A DNA stretch of 64,000 nt from NCBI RefSeq assembly GCF_029533155.1, contig NZ_JAIZDB010000008.1:1-64000 (forward strand), written 5' to 3'. This DNA is from Psychrobacillus antarcticus (GTDB lineage: Bacteria > Bacillota > Bacilli > Bacillales_A > Planococcaceae). Numbering within the stretch: the stretch's first letter is position 1; each line of letters starts with the position of its first letter. A model generated the notes under the pieces. The model worked only from the letters and a program-made list of their open reading frames with translations, searched no databases and was not told the origin of the DNA. This document shows, in pieces, positions 34,868-44,290 of the stretch. The position numbers and the translations under genes were made by a program.

Positions 34868-36229
34868 TTATTGTTGTACCACTGACAAAGGCTTTCCAAC
34901 TGGTTCCCCTATTATTCCTTTTTGTAAATCGAAAACTACATGTCCACGAACTATCGTTTTCGTTACACGGCAATCAATTTTTCTGCCCTCATATGCACTA
35001 TGCTTGTTTTTGTAATAAAGATCTTCTCTTTTCACAACATAAGATTGATTTGGATCTACTAAAATAATATCCGCATCTTTCATTACTGCTATTTCTCCTT
35101 TATTAGGTAAGTTAAACCGTTCGGCAGGGTTAAATGCTATCAAATCAACAAACTTTTCTACTGGTAAATCACGTTGTTTTACAGCTAAATCAAACATTAA
35201 ATCAACGTTGTTTTGAACCCCGCTAATGCCGCCCCACGCTTCAAAAATATTTCCTTGCTTCAAGTCTTCTGTACATGGGGAATGGTCAGATGTTAACCAG
35301 TCAATATTTCCATTTAATAACTCGTCCCATAATTTCGCTTGATCCTTTGCTTTTCGAAGTGGTGGCTGACATTTTGCTTTTGGACCAATTTCCTCTACTT
35401 GCTCAGCAGTCATTGCAAAATAGTGTGGGCACGACTCAACTGTTATATCCTGGCCTTCAGCTCGCGCTTTTAAAATTACTTGAATGGCTTCTGACGTACT
35501 AATGTGTACTAAATGTAATTTACATCCTGTTTCTTTTGCAAACAAAATTGCACGTTGAACAGCATCTACTTCCGTGAAAATCGGACGTGAATCAACATAG
35601 TCTGCAGCAGATGTACGTCCTTCTCGAATCATTTCTTCCGTAAGTCTTTTTGTAACATTTGGATTTTCAGCATGGATACATAAAATCCCACCCAATTCAG
35701 CTATTTTTTGCATCCCTTTATACATCGTATAATCATCGACATGAGTAAAATCTCCAGGAACATCACTCGTAATATCCGAAAGGAAACATTTAAACGCTAG
35801 AACTCCTCCATCTGCCATTTCTTCTAATTTATCTATATTTCCAGGTACAAGCCCACCGTAGAAACCATAGTCAACGTAGTTTTGATTGATAGCAGCTTCA
35901 AGTTTAAGATTAAGTGCTTCTTTATTTATCGTTGCCGGTAATGCATTCAGTGGCATTTCAACATAACTTGTCGTACCACCAGCTGCCATTGCTTTAGATC
36001 CTGTTTCAAAACCTTCCCACTCAGTTCGACCAGGTTCACTAATATGAACATGTGTATCAACCATTCCAGGCATTACATATTGCCCACTCGCATCAATAAC
36101 TTCTTTTGCTTCATCAGTTATTTCCAAAGCAATACAACTAATTTTTTCATTTTTAACTCCAATATCGACTTGACGGACTCCATCTCGGAATACAACATTT
36201 CCATTTTTAATAATCAGATCATACATCAT
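34868..36229 (-). CDS. allB: Allantoinase (copy 2)
   Basis: A 453-residue paralogue of the next gene with the same metal set: H60/H62 in DTHVHISEPGRTEWEG, K147 in AFKCFLS, H186 in IHAEN, H242 in LVHIST and D315 in SDHSPCT. It is about half identical to copy 1 by eye, so both are probably functional, perhaps with different affinity or enantiomer preference. GGAGG lies 7 nt before the ATG. It is the first gene of the unit allB2-allB1-NCS2 permease, preceded by a cre site and an operator-like motif. Confidence 0.9.
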   Translation of the reverse strand: MMYDLIIKNGNVVFRDGVRQVDIGVKNEKISCIALEITDEAKEVIDASGQYVMPGMVDTHVHISEPGRTEWEGFETGSKAMAAGGTTSYVEMPLNALPATINKEALNLKLEAAINQNYVDYGFYGGLVPGNIDKLEEMADGGVLAFKCFLSDITSDVPGDFTHVDDYTMYKGMQKIAELGGILCIHAENPNVTKRLTEEMIREGRTSAADYVDSRPIFTEVDAVQRAILFAKETGCKLHLVHISTSEAIQVILKARAEGQDITVESCPHYFAMTAEQVEEIGPKAKCQPPLRKAKDQAKLWDELLNGNIDWLTSDHSPCTEDLKQGNIFEAWGGISGVQNNVDLMFDLAVKQRDLPVEKFVDLIAFNPAERFNLPNKGEIAVMKDADIILVDPNQSYVVKREDLYYKNKHSAYEGRKIDCRVTKTIVRGHVVFDLQKGIIGEPVGKPLSVVQQ

Positions 36230-36351
36230 TACTTTTCCTCCCTAACATTAGTATATTTCTTCTTCTATATTGATTTAATATCGATTCTTTAGCAATTAAT
36301 GAATATAGAACGAAAGCTATAAGTGTTGGTTGAACCATACAATTCATTCAA

Positions 36352-36393
36352 AGAAAATTGTGGATGATGACTTTTGTTGAATCACAATTTTCT
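36352..36393. promoter_or_regulatory. Inverted repeat upstream of allB2
   Basis: Perfect 11-bp arms AGAAAATTGTG / CACAATTTTCT separated by 20 bp. It lacks a good T-run, so a terminator role is doubtful; it lies in the probable allB2 leader. Confidence 0.4.
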
Positions 36394-36513
36394 CCTGTTA
36401 TTAAAAATTCTGGTCTTTTTAAAAACACCTCTTTAATAGTTGATGTAATATGAGGATCATTTCCTAACAATTAGTCATTCCCTAAATCCGCTCTTTTTAT
36501 AGACGCAAAAAAT

Positions 36514-36530
36514 ATAGCAAACGCTTTCAA
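36514..36530. promoter_or_regulatory. CcpA cre-type site upstream of allB2
   Basis: On the minus strand TTGAAAGCGTTTGCTAT fits the cre consensus at all core positions except the final base. Together with the site at 29213 it suggests glucose repression of allantoin uptake and opening. Confidence 0.6.
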
Positions 36531-36641
36531 CCTCTTGTTAAGTGTTTTATTTGCTATTTTCCACAAAAACTCTATTACTTAATAATACAGAGAGGGAAAC
36601 AGCGATTCATTTGACAATGTGGATAAATTGACAGCAATAAT

Positions 36642-36654
36642 TTTAGTGCAAATG
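36642..36654. promoter_or_regulatory. Operator-like motif shared with the NCS2 permease promoter
   Basis: TTTAGTGCAAATG, the exact reverse complement of CATTTGCACTAAA at 4090-4102. The 664-bp gap 36230-36893 contains this motif, the cre site and the inverted repeat, but no gene. Confidence 0.4.
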
Positions 36655-36893
36655 GATAAAGTTTTTCTTTCTTTTTTCTTATTTACTTTTGGTAGGAGTA
36701 GGTTTGGCTGCTTATGACCAATTTTTGTCTTTTTTGGGGGAACTTCAGGGTTTATGAGCTATTTTCCTAATATACTGCTTATTTAAAGGTAATATATTTC
36801 ATGATATATTTAATAGTACTAAACCATACTAGTGTATAATTTCAAAGATTTGTTAGATTATAATAAAAAAGATAACTATATAATAGAAAGTAC

Positions 36894-37772
36894 GTGTTAA
36901 ACAAGATGAAAACAACAGTCGTTTATAAAAAAAATGAACAATTTGAAATAAAAGCAGACTTTTATCCCACCTCTATACAGTCAGCTCCTGTTATTGTTTA
37001 TATTCATGGTGGCGGTCTATTTTGGGGTTCTAAAGAAGATATAAAAGTTGAACAAGTTAAATTTTACTTGGAGGCGGGATTTAATGTATTTTCCATTGAC
37101 TATCGGCTTGCACCCGAAACAAAAATCCCTGACATAATTACCGATATTGCGGATTCACTTTCCTGGTTAAAGTATGAGGGTATAAAACAGTTTGACTATC
37201 ATCCAGAAAAAATAGCAGTGATTGGCAGCTCAGCAGGCAGCTACCTTGCACTTTTATCTGGAACGTTCAATACTAAGCCACAAGCCATTGTATCGTTTTA
37301 TGGCTACGGTGATATTACTGGGGATTGGGCATTAAAACCAAGCCCTCACTATCAAAAAATGACCACTGTACCAAAAGAACTTGCCGACATGCTCGTATCG
37401 AATGAAGTTATTACCGTTGGACCGATTCAAAAACGTTACGCGATTTATATGTATGCAAGACAAAATGGTAATTGGATTGAAAAAATCAGCAATATGGACG
37501 TCAATGAGCTACTGTCATTTTGCCCAATTTATTCTGTAAATGCGGAGTATCCACCAACCCTTTTATTACATGGAACTATGGACGAAGATGTCCCATACGA
37601 ACAATCTGTTTTCATGTCCGAAGCATTGACGAAAGTTGGAGTAGAAAATCAATTGATAACTATTCCAAACGGCAAACATGTATTTGATGAAGATTGGCAA
37701 AGTATTACTGTGCAAAATGCATTTAATGATGTCATTCAGTTTCTAAGAAAGCAATTTGAAAAAGACAATTGA
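36894..37772 (+). CDS. Alpha/beta hydrolase (esterase/lipase, HSL-like)
   Basis: A 292-residue cytoplasmic alpha/beta-hydrolase with the oxyanion-hole motif YIHGGGLFWGS (about residues 35-45), nucleophile elbow GSSAGS (about 113-118), acid in HGTMDEDVPYE and histidine in NGKHVFDED. Such proteins hydrolyse carboxyl esters of unknown type. The start is either the GTG at 36894 or the ATG at 36906; neither has a strong ribosome site. It is alone on the plus strand, divergent from allB2, and has its own terminator. Confidence 0.85.
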   Translation: MLNKMKTTVVYKKNEQFEIKADFYPTSIQSAPVIVYIHGGGLFWGSKEDIKVEQVKFYLEAGFNVFSIDYRLAPETKIPDIITDIADSLSWLKYEGIKQFDYHPEKIAVIGSSAGSYLALLSGTFNTKPQAIVSFYGYGDITGDWALKPSPHYQKMTTVPKELADMLVSNEVITVGPIQKRYAIYMYARQNGNWIEKISNMDVNELLSFCPIYSVNAEYPPTLLLHGTMDEDVPYEQSVFMSEALTKVGVENQLITIPNGKHVFDEDWQSITVQNAFNDVIQFLRKQFEKDN

Positions 37773-37822
37773 TCCGAAACAAGAGCGGATGTCCATTTAG
37801 TAGAATATTTTAAATGAAACTT

Positions 37823-37870
37823 GGCCTTGAAAATCATATTAAATGGATTTTCAAGGCCTAGTTTTGTTTT
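37823..37870 (+). terminator. Rho-independent terminator of the alpha/beta hydrolase gene
   Basis: Perfect 13-bp stem GGCCTTGAAAATC / GATTTTCAAGGCC with a 10-nt loop, followed by TAGTTTTGTTTTTTT. Confidence 0.88.
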
Positions 37871-38293
37871 TTTATATAATCTGTTTAATTCTTTATTAAA
37901 TATTTCCACCCAGTCTTTTCATAATAACTACTCCTTTTTTTTAAGTTCGTAATGAATTTCCCCTAAAAACCTGCTGAGTATGCATGGAGTAGTTTTTACT
38001 TAACATTATATTAAGTTGGAAGACTAGCTGGGTTCCCTAATTATTTACATTCAATTATTTATGTAACTTATTTTTACCGACTAGATTAATCTCACCCGAT
38101 TGCGGAAGATCTACATGGTGGTGCTGCTATTTTCTTGCTCCGGTTTTTGTATAACTATTTCGTAAATAGTTATCCTCTATGGTAAATGTCTTTTAAACCA
38201 TTAATGTTATAATTGAATTATGGATCCTAATCATCAATTTTTCACCGGCTAAATAGTTTAAGAATGAGAAAGCAAGATTCAGGTTCGATATTG

Positions 38294-38636
38294 AATTGCG
38301 CTTCTGTTGGTGGTATTCGTGGTGTTGGTAACCAATCAGCATGGTGTAATTGGATTAACAAGAAACTCAGCAATTGAATATGGGAAATTCGGCATTAATA
38401 TTAATGCAATTGCACCGGGAGCAATCATGACAGCAATGGTAGAAGGTTCGCTTAAATAAATGGGTGGCGACAATTGGGAAGAAGTTGGAAAAAAAGTTGT
38501 TAAACCAAACCCAATGATACGTTTTGGTCGCCCTGAAGAAGTTGGATACTTAGTAGCATTCCTACTCTCTGATGAAGCTACTTTCATCAATGCGACAGTT
38601 GTTCCTATTGATGGTGGACAATCTTATAAATACTAA
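38294..38636 (+). pseudogene. Short-chain dehydrogenase, decayed
   Basis: Only the C-terminal half survives. The frame reads ASVGGIRGVGNQS, then a small deletion removes the YxxxK region and changes frame, then GVIGLTRNSAIEYGKFGIN and NAIAPGAIMTAMVEGSLK, a TAA stop, and GRPEEVGYLVAFLLSDEATF with IDGGQSYKY at the end. The N-terminal NAD-binding half is absent. The preceding 420 bp (37871-38293) hold a small inverted repeat near 38152-38172 and no gene. Confidence 0.88.
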
Positions 38637-38726
38637 AAGTTAACTTTCAAATTGGTCGTATAAAGTATTTTATTAAGATAATTATATATTTTATAACGAT
38701 ACACTAAATTAGTGGAGGGTTTTAAA

Positions 38727-39464
38727 ATGGGTAAATTACAAGATAAAGTAGCAATTATTACTGGTGGAGCTTCAGGTATTGGTGCAGCAACAGCGAGTCT
38801 TTTTGTTAAAGAAGGAGCAAAAGTTGTTGTTCTTGACTGGAATGAGGAAAACGGACAAGCATTTGCGGACGAATTGAAAGGTCAAGGTGCTGAAGCTATT
38901 TTTGTAAAAGCTGACGTTGCAAGTGAAGAAGACGTTGCAAATGCTTATAAAGCGACAATTGATGCACTTGGTAAAGTTGACATCTTATTCAATAATGCTG
39001 GGATCGGTGCTGTAAAACCAACAGAAGAATTAACATTTGCTGAATATCGTAAAACAGTAAGTGTAGATTTAGACGGTACGTTTTTAGTAGCTCAATCAGC
39101 TATTAAAGAAATGTTGAAAACTGGCGGAGGAGTAATCGTCAATACTGCTTCTATGTACGGTTGGGTTGGTTCTCCTGGTAGTGCTGCTTACAATGCCGCA
39201 AAAGGTGGAGTTATTAACTTAACTCGTTCTTTAGGTCTTGAATATGCGACTCGTAATATTCGCGTGAACGCACTTTGTCCAGGTTACATTGATACACCAA
39301 TTATTCCTGAAGATTATAAACAAACTTTAAGAGAAGTTACTCCAATGGGACGTTTAGGTACATCTGAGGAAATGGCAAAAGCAGTTTTATTCTTAGCTTC
39401 TGATGATTCTTCATTCATGACTGGGAATACATTAACAATTGATGGTGGTTTCACGGCTCAATAA
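38727..39464 (+). CDS. Short-chain dehydrogenase/reductase
   Basis: A 245-residue classical SDR: TGGASGIG at residues 12-19 (cofactor loop), D37 after the second strand suggesting NAD(H) preference, NNAG at 89-92, catalytic S142 and Y155xxxK159 (YNAAK), and the C-terminal IDGGFTAQ. The ATG at 38727 has GGAGG 8 nt upstream; the GTG at 38712 overlaps it. The substrate is not predictable. It lies 90 bp after the decayed SDR. A 65-bp near-identical piece is found at 13731. Confidence 0.88.
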   Translation: MGKLQDKVAIITGGASGIGAATASLFVKEGAKVVVLDWNEENGQAFADELKGQGAEAIFVKADVASEEDVANAYKATIDALGKVDILFNNAGIGAVKPTEELTFAEYRKTVSVDLDGTFLVAQSAIKEMLKTGGGVIVNTASMYGWVGSPGSAAYNAAKGGVINLTRSLGLEYATRNIRVNALCPGYIDTPIIPEDYKQTLREVTPMGRLGTSEEMAKAVLFLASDDSSFMTGNTLTIDGGFTAQ

Positions 39465-39476
39465 ATTAGTAATAGG

Positions 39477-39515
39477 AATCCCTTCATGTGTTCAGAAAGA
39501 ACATATGAAGGGATT
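39477..39515 (+). terminator. Terminator after the SDR gene
   Basis: ATCCCTTCAT...ATGAAGGGAT stem extended by TTC/GAA, followed by TTTTTCG. Confidence 0.75.
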
Positions 39516-39595
39516 TTTCGTTCAAACAAAATAAAAATATATTATCTGATCCAAATTAAAATTGGGAAGATTTGTTATACAATGACCGGAAACGT

Positions 39596-39645
39596 AAAAA
39601 GCATCAAGATTTCTGCCATAATTAGCTAAAATCTTGATGCTTTTT
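39596..39645. terminator. Strong hairpin, probable bidirectional terminator
   Basis: AAAAGCATCAAGATTT pairs with AAATCTTGATGCTTTT across ~17 nt. Confidence 0.75.
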
Positions 39646-39662
39646 CACTTATACTGTCTAAA

Positions 39663-39698
39663 AAAGGAAGCTGCCTCAATTTTCATTTGAGACAGCCC
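39663..39698 (-). terminator. Terminator after the triple-RidA gene
   Basis: On the minus strand GCTGTCTCAA pairs (with one G-U) with TTGAGGCAGC and is followed by TTCCTTTTTTAG. Confidence 0.65.
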
Positions 39699-39713
39699 AC
39701 AAACAAATGTCCG

Positions 39714-40985
39714 TTATGCTTTTGGAGGAGTTCCTTCAGCGTTTGATACAACTACATCAATTTGGACTAAAGCATCTTGAAGTAAAGCTGATACGCCAAC
39801 TATTCTTCGTGCAGGAACACCGCCTGGGAAGAAAGTTTTGTAAACTTCATTTACAGCTTCCACATCTGTGATATTTTTAAGGAAGATATTCACTTTAACA
39901 ACATCATCCATAACGTGGTCGATATTTTCTAAAATTGCTTTGATATTTGTTAAGCACTGTCCAGCCTGCTCTTTAACACCACCAGCTACCATCTCACCAG
40001 TTGTTGGATCCAATGGTAATTGCGCTGAAAGGTGATTGTAATGAGAAAATGCTACAGTTTGTGTAGATAGTGAGCTCTTAGGTGCATTTTCAGTGTTGTT
40101 TGCCCATAGAACAATTCCATGTCTGTCTTCAACAGCTTGTGGAGGTGTACCATCTCCGTGTGACACTACTGCTTCAATTTGTACTAAAGCGTCCATAGGT
40201 AAAGCTGAAGCTGCAATTGTTGTGCGTGCTGGGAAATAGGCTGCAGATCTGGCAATAGCCGAGTCTGGGAAAAATGTTGTATAAACTTCATTTACGTCTT
40301 CAATATCCGATAAGTTTGTAAGGAATATATTAATTTTAACAATATCGTCCAAAGGAACGTCGATACTTTCTAAAATTGCCTTGATATTTGTTAAGCATTG
40401 TCCAGTTTGCTCTTTTACACCACCAGCTACCAATCTGCCTGTTTTAGGGTCGATAGGTAATTGAGCTGAAAGGTTATTATAATGAGAGAAAGCTACTGTT
40501 TGTGTAGATAGAGGACTTGTTGGTGCATTTGCCGTGTTATTTGTAATCTTTATAAGGTCGCCTGATTGTGGTGCGTTTGGAATTGTACCTTCACCGTGTG
40601 TAACATTTGCTTCAATTTGCACCAAAGCATCCATAGGTAAAGCTGCAACTGCGACTGTCGTACGTGTAGGAACATAAGTTGGGAAGAATGTTTTATAAAC
40701 TTCGTCTACAGCGTCAATATCTTTGATATTCTTAACGAATACAGTGATTCTAACAATATCGCTCATAACATGGTCGATGCTGCCTAAAATTTCCTTAATA
40801 TTTTTAAAGCACTGTTCAGCCTGCTCTTTTATACCGCCAGCTACCAATTTACCAGTGTTTGGTTCGATAGGTAATTGAGCTGAAAGATTATTGTAATGAG
40901 AGAAAGCTACAGTTTGTGAATATAGACCGTTACCGTTTGGAGCATTTTCTGTATTTTTTGCTGCTACTGCGTTATAATTGCTCAT
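39714..40985 (-). CDS. Three-domain fused RidA-family protein
   Basis: A 423-residue protein of three consecutive RidA-like domains (about residues 5-130, 145-276, 292-416). Each shows TVAFSHYNxLSAQLP, LVAGGxKEQ or similar, VYxTFFP, and the family arginine (R108, R254, R393). Domain 2 has a ~10-residue insertion (DSAIARSAAY) before its arginine. All three read VQI(E/D) where E. coli RidA has EIE, so the Glu120 equivalent appears replaced by Gln; the Tyr17 equivalent remains only in domain 1. RidA proteins are normally homotrimers with active sites between subunits, so this chain may fold as a single-chain trimer. Deaminase activity is doubtful. Stands alone between two SDR loci. Confidence 0.88.
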   Translation of the reverse strand: MSNYNAVAAKNTENAPNGNGLYSQTVAFSHYNNLSAQLPIEPNTGKLVAGGIKEQAEQCFKNIKEILGSIDHVMSDIVRITVFVKNIKDIDAVDEVYKTFFPTYVPTRTTVAVAALPMDALVQIEANVTHGEGTIPNAPQSGDLIKITNNTANAPTSPLSTQTVAFSHYNNLSAQLPIDPKTGRLVAGGVKEQTGQCLTNIKAILESIDVPLDDIVKINIFLTNLSDIEDVNEVYTTFFPDSAIARSAAYFPARTTIAASALPMDALVQIEAVVSHGDGTPPQAVEDRHGIVLWANNTENAPKSSLSTQTVAFSHYNHLSAQLPLDPTTGEMVAGGVKEQAGQCLTNIKAILENIDHVMDDVVKVNIFLKNITDVEAVNEVYKTFFPGGVPARRIVGVSALLQDALVQIDVVVSNAEGTPPKA

Positions 40986-41375
40986 AATAGTATTCCCCTT
41001 TTAGGTAATTTTTTAAATAAATTATTTATTAACTCAAGTATGCACCGAAAAAACTGTTCTAAACGGTTGTTCCGCGTTTTCAAAGACGGATTCGCCGTGA
41101 GAATCGTGTTCGTACAAAACCGCCACAAGCGAAGCGTAAAATTCAGTATATACTTAACGAAAGCTTCTTGTCGAATTTAGTCGAATACTATAATTCTAAC
41201 ATACACTTTCTCATATTAACATCATTAATTCTTAACGTCAATACAAAACACGAACATTTATTTAAAAATAATTAAAATCGTTCGTTAATTGAATGATTAT
41301 TTATAATAAAAATACTATTTTGAATAAGTATACAGGGAGTCACCTTCCCTAAATGAAAAGAACGTTCAAAATATA

Positions 41376-42114
41376 TTATATCGAAGTACCACCATCAATG
41401 ACAATATTACTTCCAGTCATAAATGCTGCTTCGTCACAGCTTGCAAATAATAGGTGTTGCGAGACGATTCATGGGCTGTCTTGCGAGATACATCGATTTC
41501 AATGATTCTGGGTCTGAAGAAGCTTCAATACGATTATGTACGCCTTCTGTATGGGTTGTTCCCTGACTCACGCAATTAACCCGAATATTGGCATCCATTA
41601 ATTCAAGCGCCATTGATTTTGTAAGAGCCAAAACAGCTCCTTTTGAAGCACTATAAATGCTACGGTCATGATGTCCTTTTGTAGCAGCAACAGAACCAAC
41701 ATGGACGATTACTCCAACTCCTTGCGCCCTAATTTGTTTTGCCACAAATTGAGATGTAAGGTAAGTACCTTTAATATTAACGGCCAATGTACGATCGATA
41801 TCTTCTTCCGATGTATTCTCAATGGTCCCAACAGAAACAACAGCAGCATTGTTAACTAAAATATCAATCCGACCGTATGTCTGTACCGTCTTATTCACCA
41901 TATTTTCCACATCGGACCTTTTGGATATATCACCCTGTATAAAAATTGCTTCTCCACCTTTTTCTTTGATTAACTCGGCTGTTTGTTTACCACGTTCATT
42001 CCCTATAGCATTTACAACCACTTTCGCACCATTTGCTGCATATTGAAATGCGGTTTCTCAGCCAATCCCAGCACCCGCACCAGTAATTAACACCACTTTA
42101 TTCGTAAAATCCAT
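41376..42114 (-). pseudogene. Short-chain dehydrogenase with nonsense codon and deletion
   Basis: The frame starts MDFTNKVVLITGAGAGIG, meets a TGA at 42058-42060 (probably a former CGA Arg codon), and continues in the same frame as ETAFQYAANGAKVVVN, NNAAVVSVG and YSASKGAVLALTKS. Near 41440 a short deletion changes frame after RLATP; the other frame then gives LFASCDEAAFMTGSN and IDGGTSI with a stop at 41376. Two separate lesions make it dead. The ribosome site AAGGGGGA before the ATG at 42114 is preserved. The 390 bp between it and the triple-RidA gene hold no gene. Confidence 0.9.
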
Positions 42115-42335
42115 GTGTAATTCCCCCTTATAGTACGTCTTCTCCTTCACCAATATGGAAGAAAAGGCCTCCACCAGCTTAACACCCTGATAAAGACCTT
42201 CTTTAAAATTAAATATATGCATTTTTTTCACAGGGGTATTCCTGGGGTGGTTTATGGGGTGAAACACTGTTGATATCATTACACGAAACTCACACTTGGT
42301 ATAAATATAATAACAAACCACCTCCCTTTATGAAC

Positions 42336-42661
42336 TGAACCCTGAAAATCGGACACTTAAAAAAGTCTCATTTTTAGGGTTTTTTCTATGAAAAAGCCCG
42401 TTATACTAAATGTAATTAGAGAAAGCGGGAGAATCTTATGAGTAAAATCTATTTCAACGAACATCAGCGAAAAATACTAGACTTAAATCCTAATGTCGTC
42501 TCTGTATCTGATCGAACGATTCAATATGCACCAGCATTTAAAATACTGACCGTTAAGAAAATCAGTCCGGAATAGGTCCTAGTCAAATTTTGAAGGCATT
42601 CCTAGATTACTTTTACAAAAAGAGGGTAAATGTTTTAGAGAGTAAAGAGAACTATAGATAG
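42336..42661 (+). mobile_element. IS3-family end remnant with broken orfA
   Basis: An IS-end-like sequence (GAACTGAACCCTGAAAATCG near 42336) is followed by an ATG at 42438 whose product MSKIYFNEHQRKILDLNPNV and VSVSDRTIQYAPAFKI matches the common N-terminus of Bacillaceae IS-linked HTH proteins. A TAG at 42573 and a frame change (GPSQIL in the next frame) end it; no transposase follows. Confidence 0.65.
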
Positions 42662-42766
42662 GCTAAAAATAAAGCATACGGTTACATTGTTGCTTGTCTT
42701 CTTATTACTAGAATTCCGGAATCTATAGTCATACTTATAGCAATAGTCAGGAGGAACAGAGAAAAC

Positions 42767-44152
42767 ATGCAAAAATTTTTACTGGTCATAGCTGTCTGGT
42801 CTTTGTCAATTATTATTCCGACATTTTCATTCGAAGCTAAGGCAGAAACTTATACTATTTCACCAAATAGCGATACATTTAACCCTAATTTTCAAAGCTA
42901 TTCGACTTACAATCATCATACGAAGCATTATTATTTACTTCGTTCTTATCTTGAACAGCTGGAGAAAACAGGCGGTGGTACACTCACATTAGAAAAAGGC
43001 ACATATACCGTGTCTAATGTATTGTTTGTCTCTTCCAACATAACGATTAATTTAGAAGACGGTGCAAAAATCGTAAATGGGATAAAAACTGGTACATCTA
43101 AGCTAGATGCCGACAAATCACTTTTCCAACTCATCCGTCCTTCACTAGGAAAAGAAGAAGGTGTTTATGGCAAATATGAAGGTGTTTATGGCAAATATGA
43201 AGGTGAAAAAAATATTACGATCATTGGAGCTGGGACAGCGACGATTGATTTGAATTTCGATAAGGAAGCTATCGCTATTATTGCAGGTCATAATCAAAAT
43301 ATTAGGATTGAAAATATTAATTTTCTAAATATGTATTCTGGTCATTTCATTGAAATTGATGCAACAAAGGATGCGGTAATATCCAACAACCATTTTATGA
43401 ACTCAAAGGCTTCACCAACTAAAATTAAAGAAGCCATTAATATCGATACGCCGGACAAGCTAACGAATGGATGGAGCTCTGCATGGAGTAAGTTCGACAA
43501 AACCCCTAATTCCAATATGAGGATAGAAAACAATGCTTTCTACGATTTAGACCGAGCAATCGGAACACATAAATATTCAGGCGGGAAATATCACGATCAT
43601 ATTGTAATTAGAAATAATAAAATAGAAAAAATGCGTCAGGATGCCATTCGGGTGCTGAACTGGAGTAATACAACAATAGAAAATAATACACTCCAAAAAG
43701 TTGAACCAGGAAAGTACAACTCTAACAGAGGAATTATCGCAAGTGGGGCTATTAATCCTACCTTCCAAAATAATATATTTAAAGACATGCCACGAGCAAT
43801 ACAATTCACTGCATGGAAAAACAGTGAATCTGGTTCGGAGTACGATATAACATATAATAAATTATCTAAGGAAAATAAAGAGGCACTTTCAACAAATACT
43901 ATTTTTAACTCTGTGGAAGATTTTATCCGTATAAATCCTATATATAAGAAATATGATTACGAGCAAACTGAATTTATACCCATAAAAACAGCACTGCCTC
44001 CTGCTGTACCTAGAATATACTCACGCTATCCAAAAACGTTGGATTTTATAGCACAAAAATATCAAAAAAATACATTCAGCTTTAATGTATTTCTATTTAA
44101 CCCGCAGGTGCTACAATTACCACTTCAAAGCGACGGGGATTTTTACCAATAA
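42767..44152 (+). CDS. Secreted right-handed beta-helix protein
   Basis: A 461-residue protein with a Sec signal peptide (residues ~1-27, cleavage likely after AKA). The body looks like a pectate-lyase-type parallel beta-helix: repeated N-rich turns such as ITINLEDGAKI, IRIENINFLN, AVISNNHFMN, MRIENNAFYD, IVIRNNKIEK and TTIENNTLQK. No catalytic set can be assigned; polysaccharide lyase or glycosidase is the usual role. Residues ~127-143 contain an exact tandem EGVYGKYE duplication. AGGAGG precedes the ATG. The neighbouring levan genes on the opposite strand fit a polysaccharide theme. Confidence 0.8.
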   Translation: MQKFLLVIAVWSLSIIIPTFSFEAKAETYTISPNSDTFNPNFQSYSTYNHHTKHYYLLRSYLEQLEKTGGGTLTLEKGTYTVSNVLFVSSNITINLEDGAKIVNGIKTGTSKLDADKSLFQLIRPSLGKEEGVYGKYEGVYGKYEGEKNITIIGAGTATIDLNFDKEAIAIIAGHNQNIRIENINFLNMYSGHFIEIDATKDAVISNNHFMNSKASPTKIKEAINIDTPDKLTNGWSSAWSKFDKTPNSNMRIENNAFYDLDRAIGTHKYSGGKYHDHIVIRNNKIEKMRQDAIRVLNWSNTTIENNTLQKVEPGKYNSNRGIIASGAINPTFQNNIFKDMPRAIQFTAWKNSESGSEYDITYNKLSKENKEALSTNTIFNSVEDFIRINPIYKKYDYEQTEFIPIKTALPPAVPRIYSRYPKTLDFIAQKYQKNTFSFNVFLFNPQVLQLPLQSDGDFYQ

Positions 44153-44290
44153 AAAAGGATTAAGGTTTAACGCCTACACAGATTATAGGGAAGGATTCCT
44201 ATCTAGACAAAAGCCTATACTCATAAAATTTTAAGATTTATCCTAACCATTGTGTTAGGTCTACTCCCACACCAAATAACGAGGGACCAA

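Noticed and set aside
42115-42321. Upstream extension of the decayed SDR to 42321
   Set aside because: The true start is the ATG at 42114 behind AAGGGGGA; the extension is a chance open frame.
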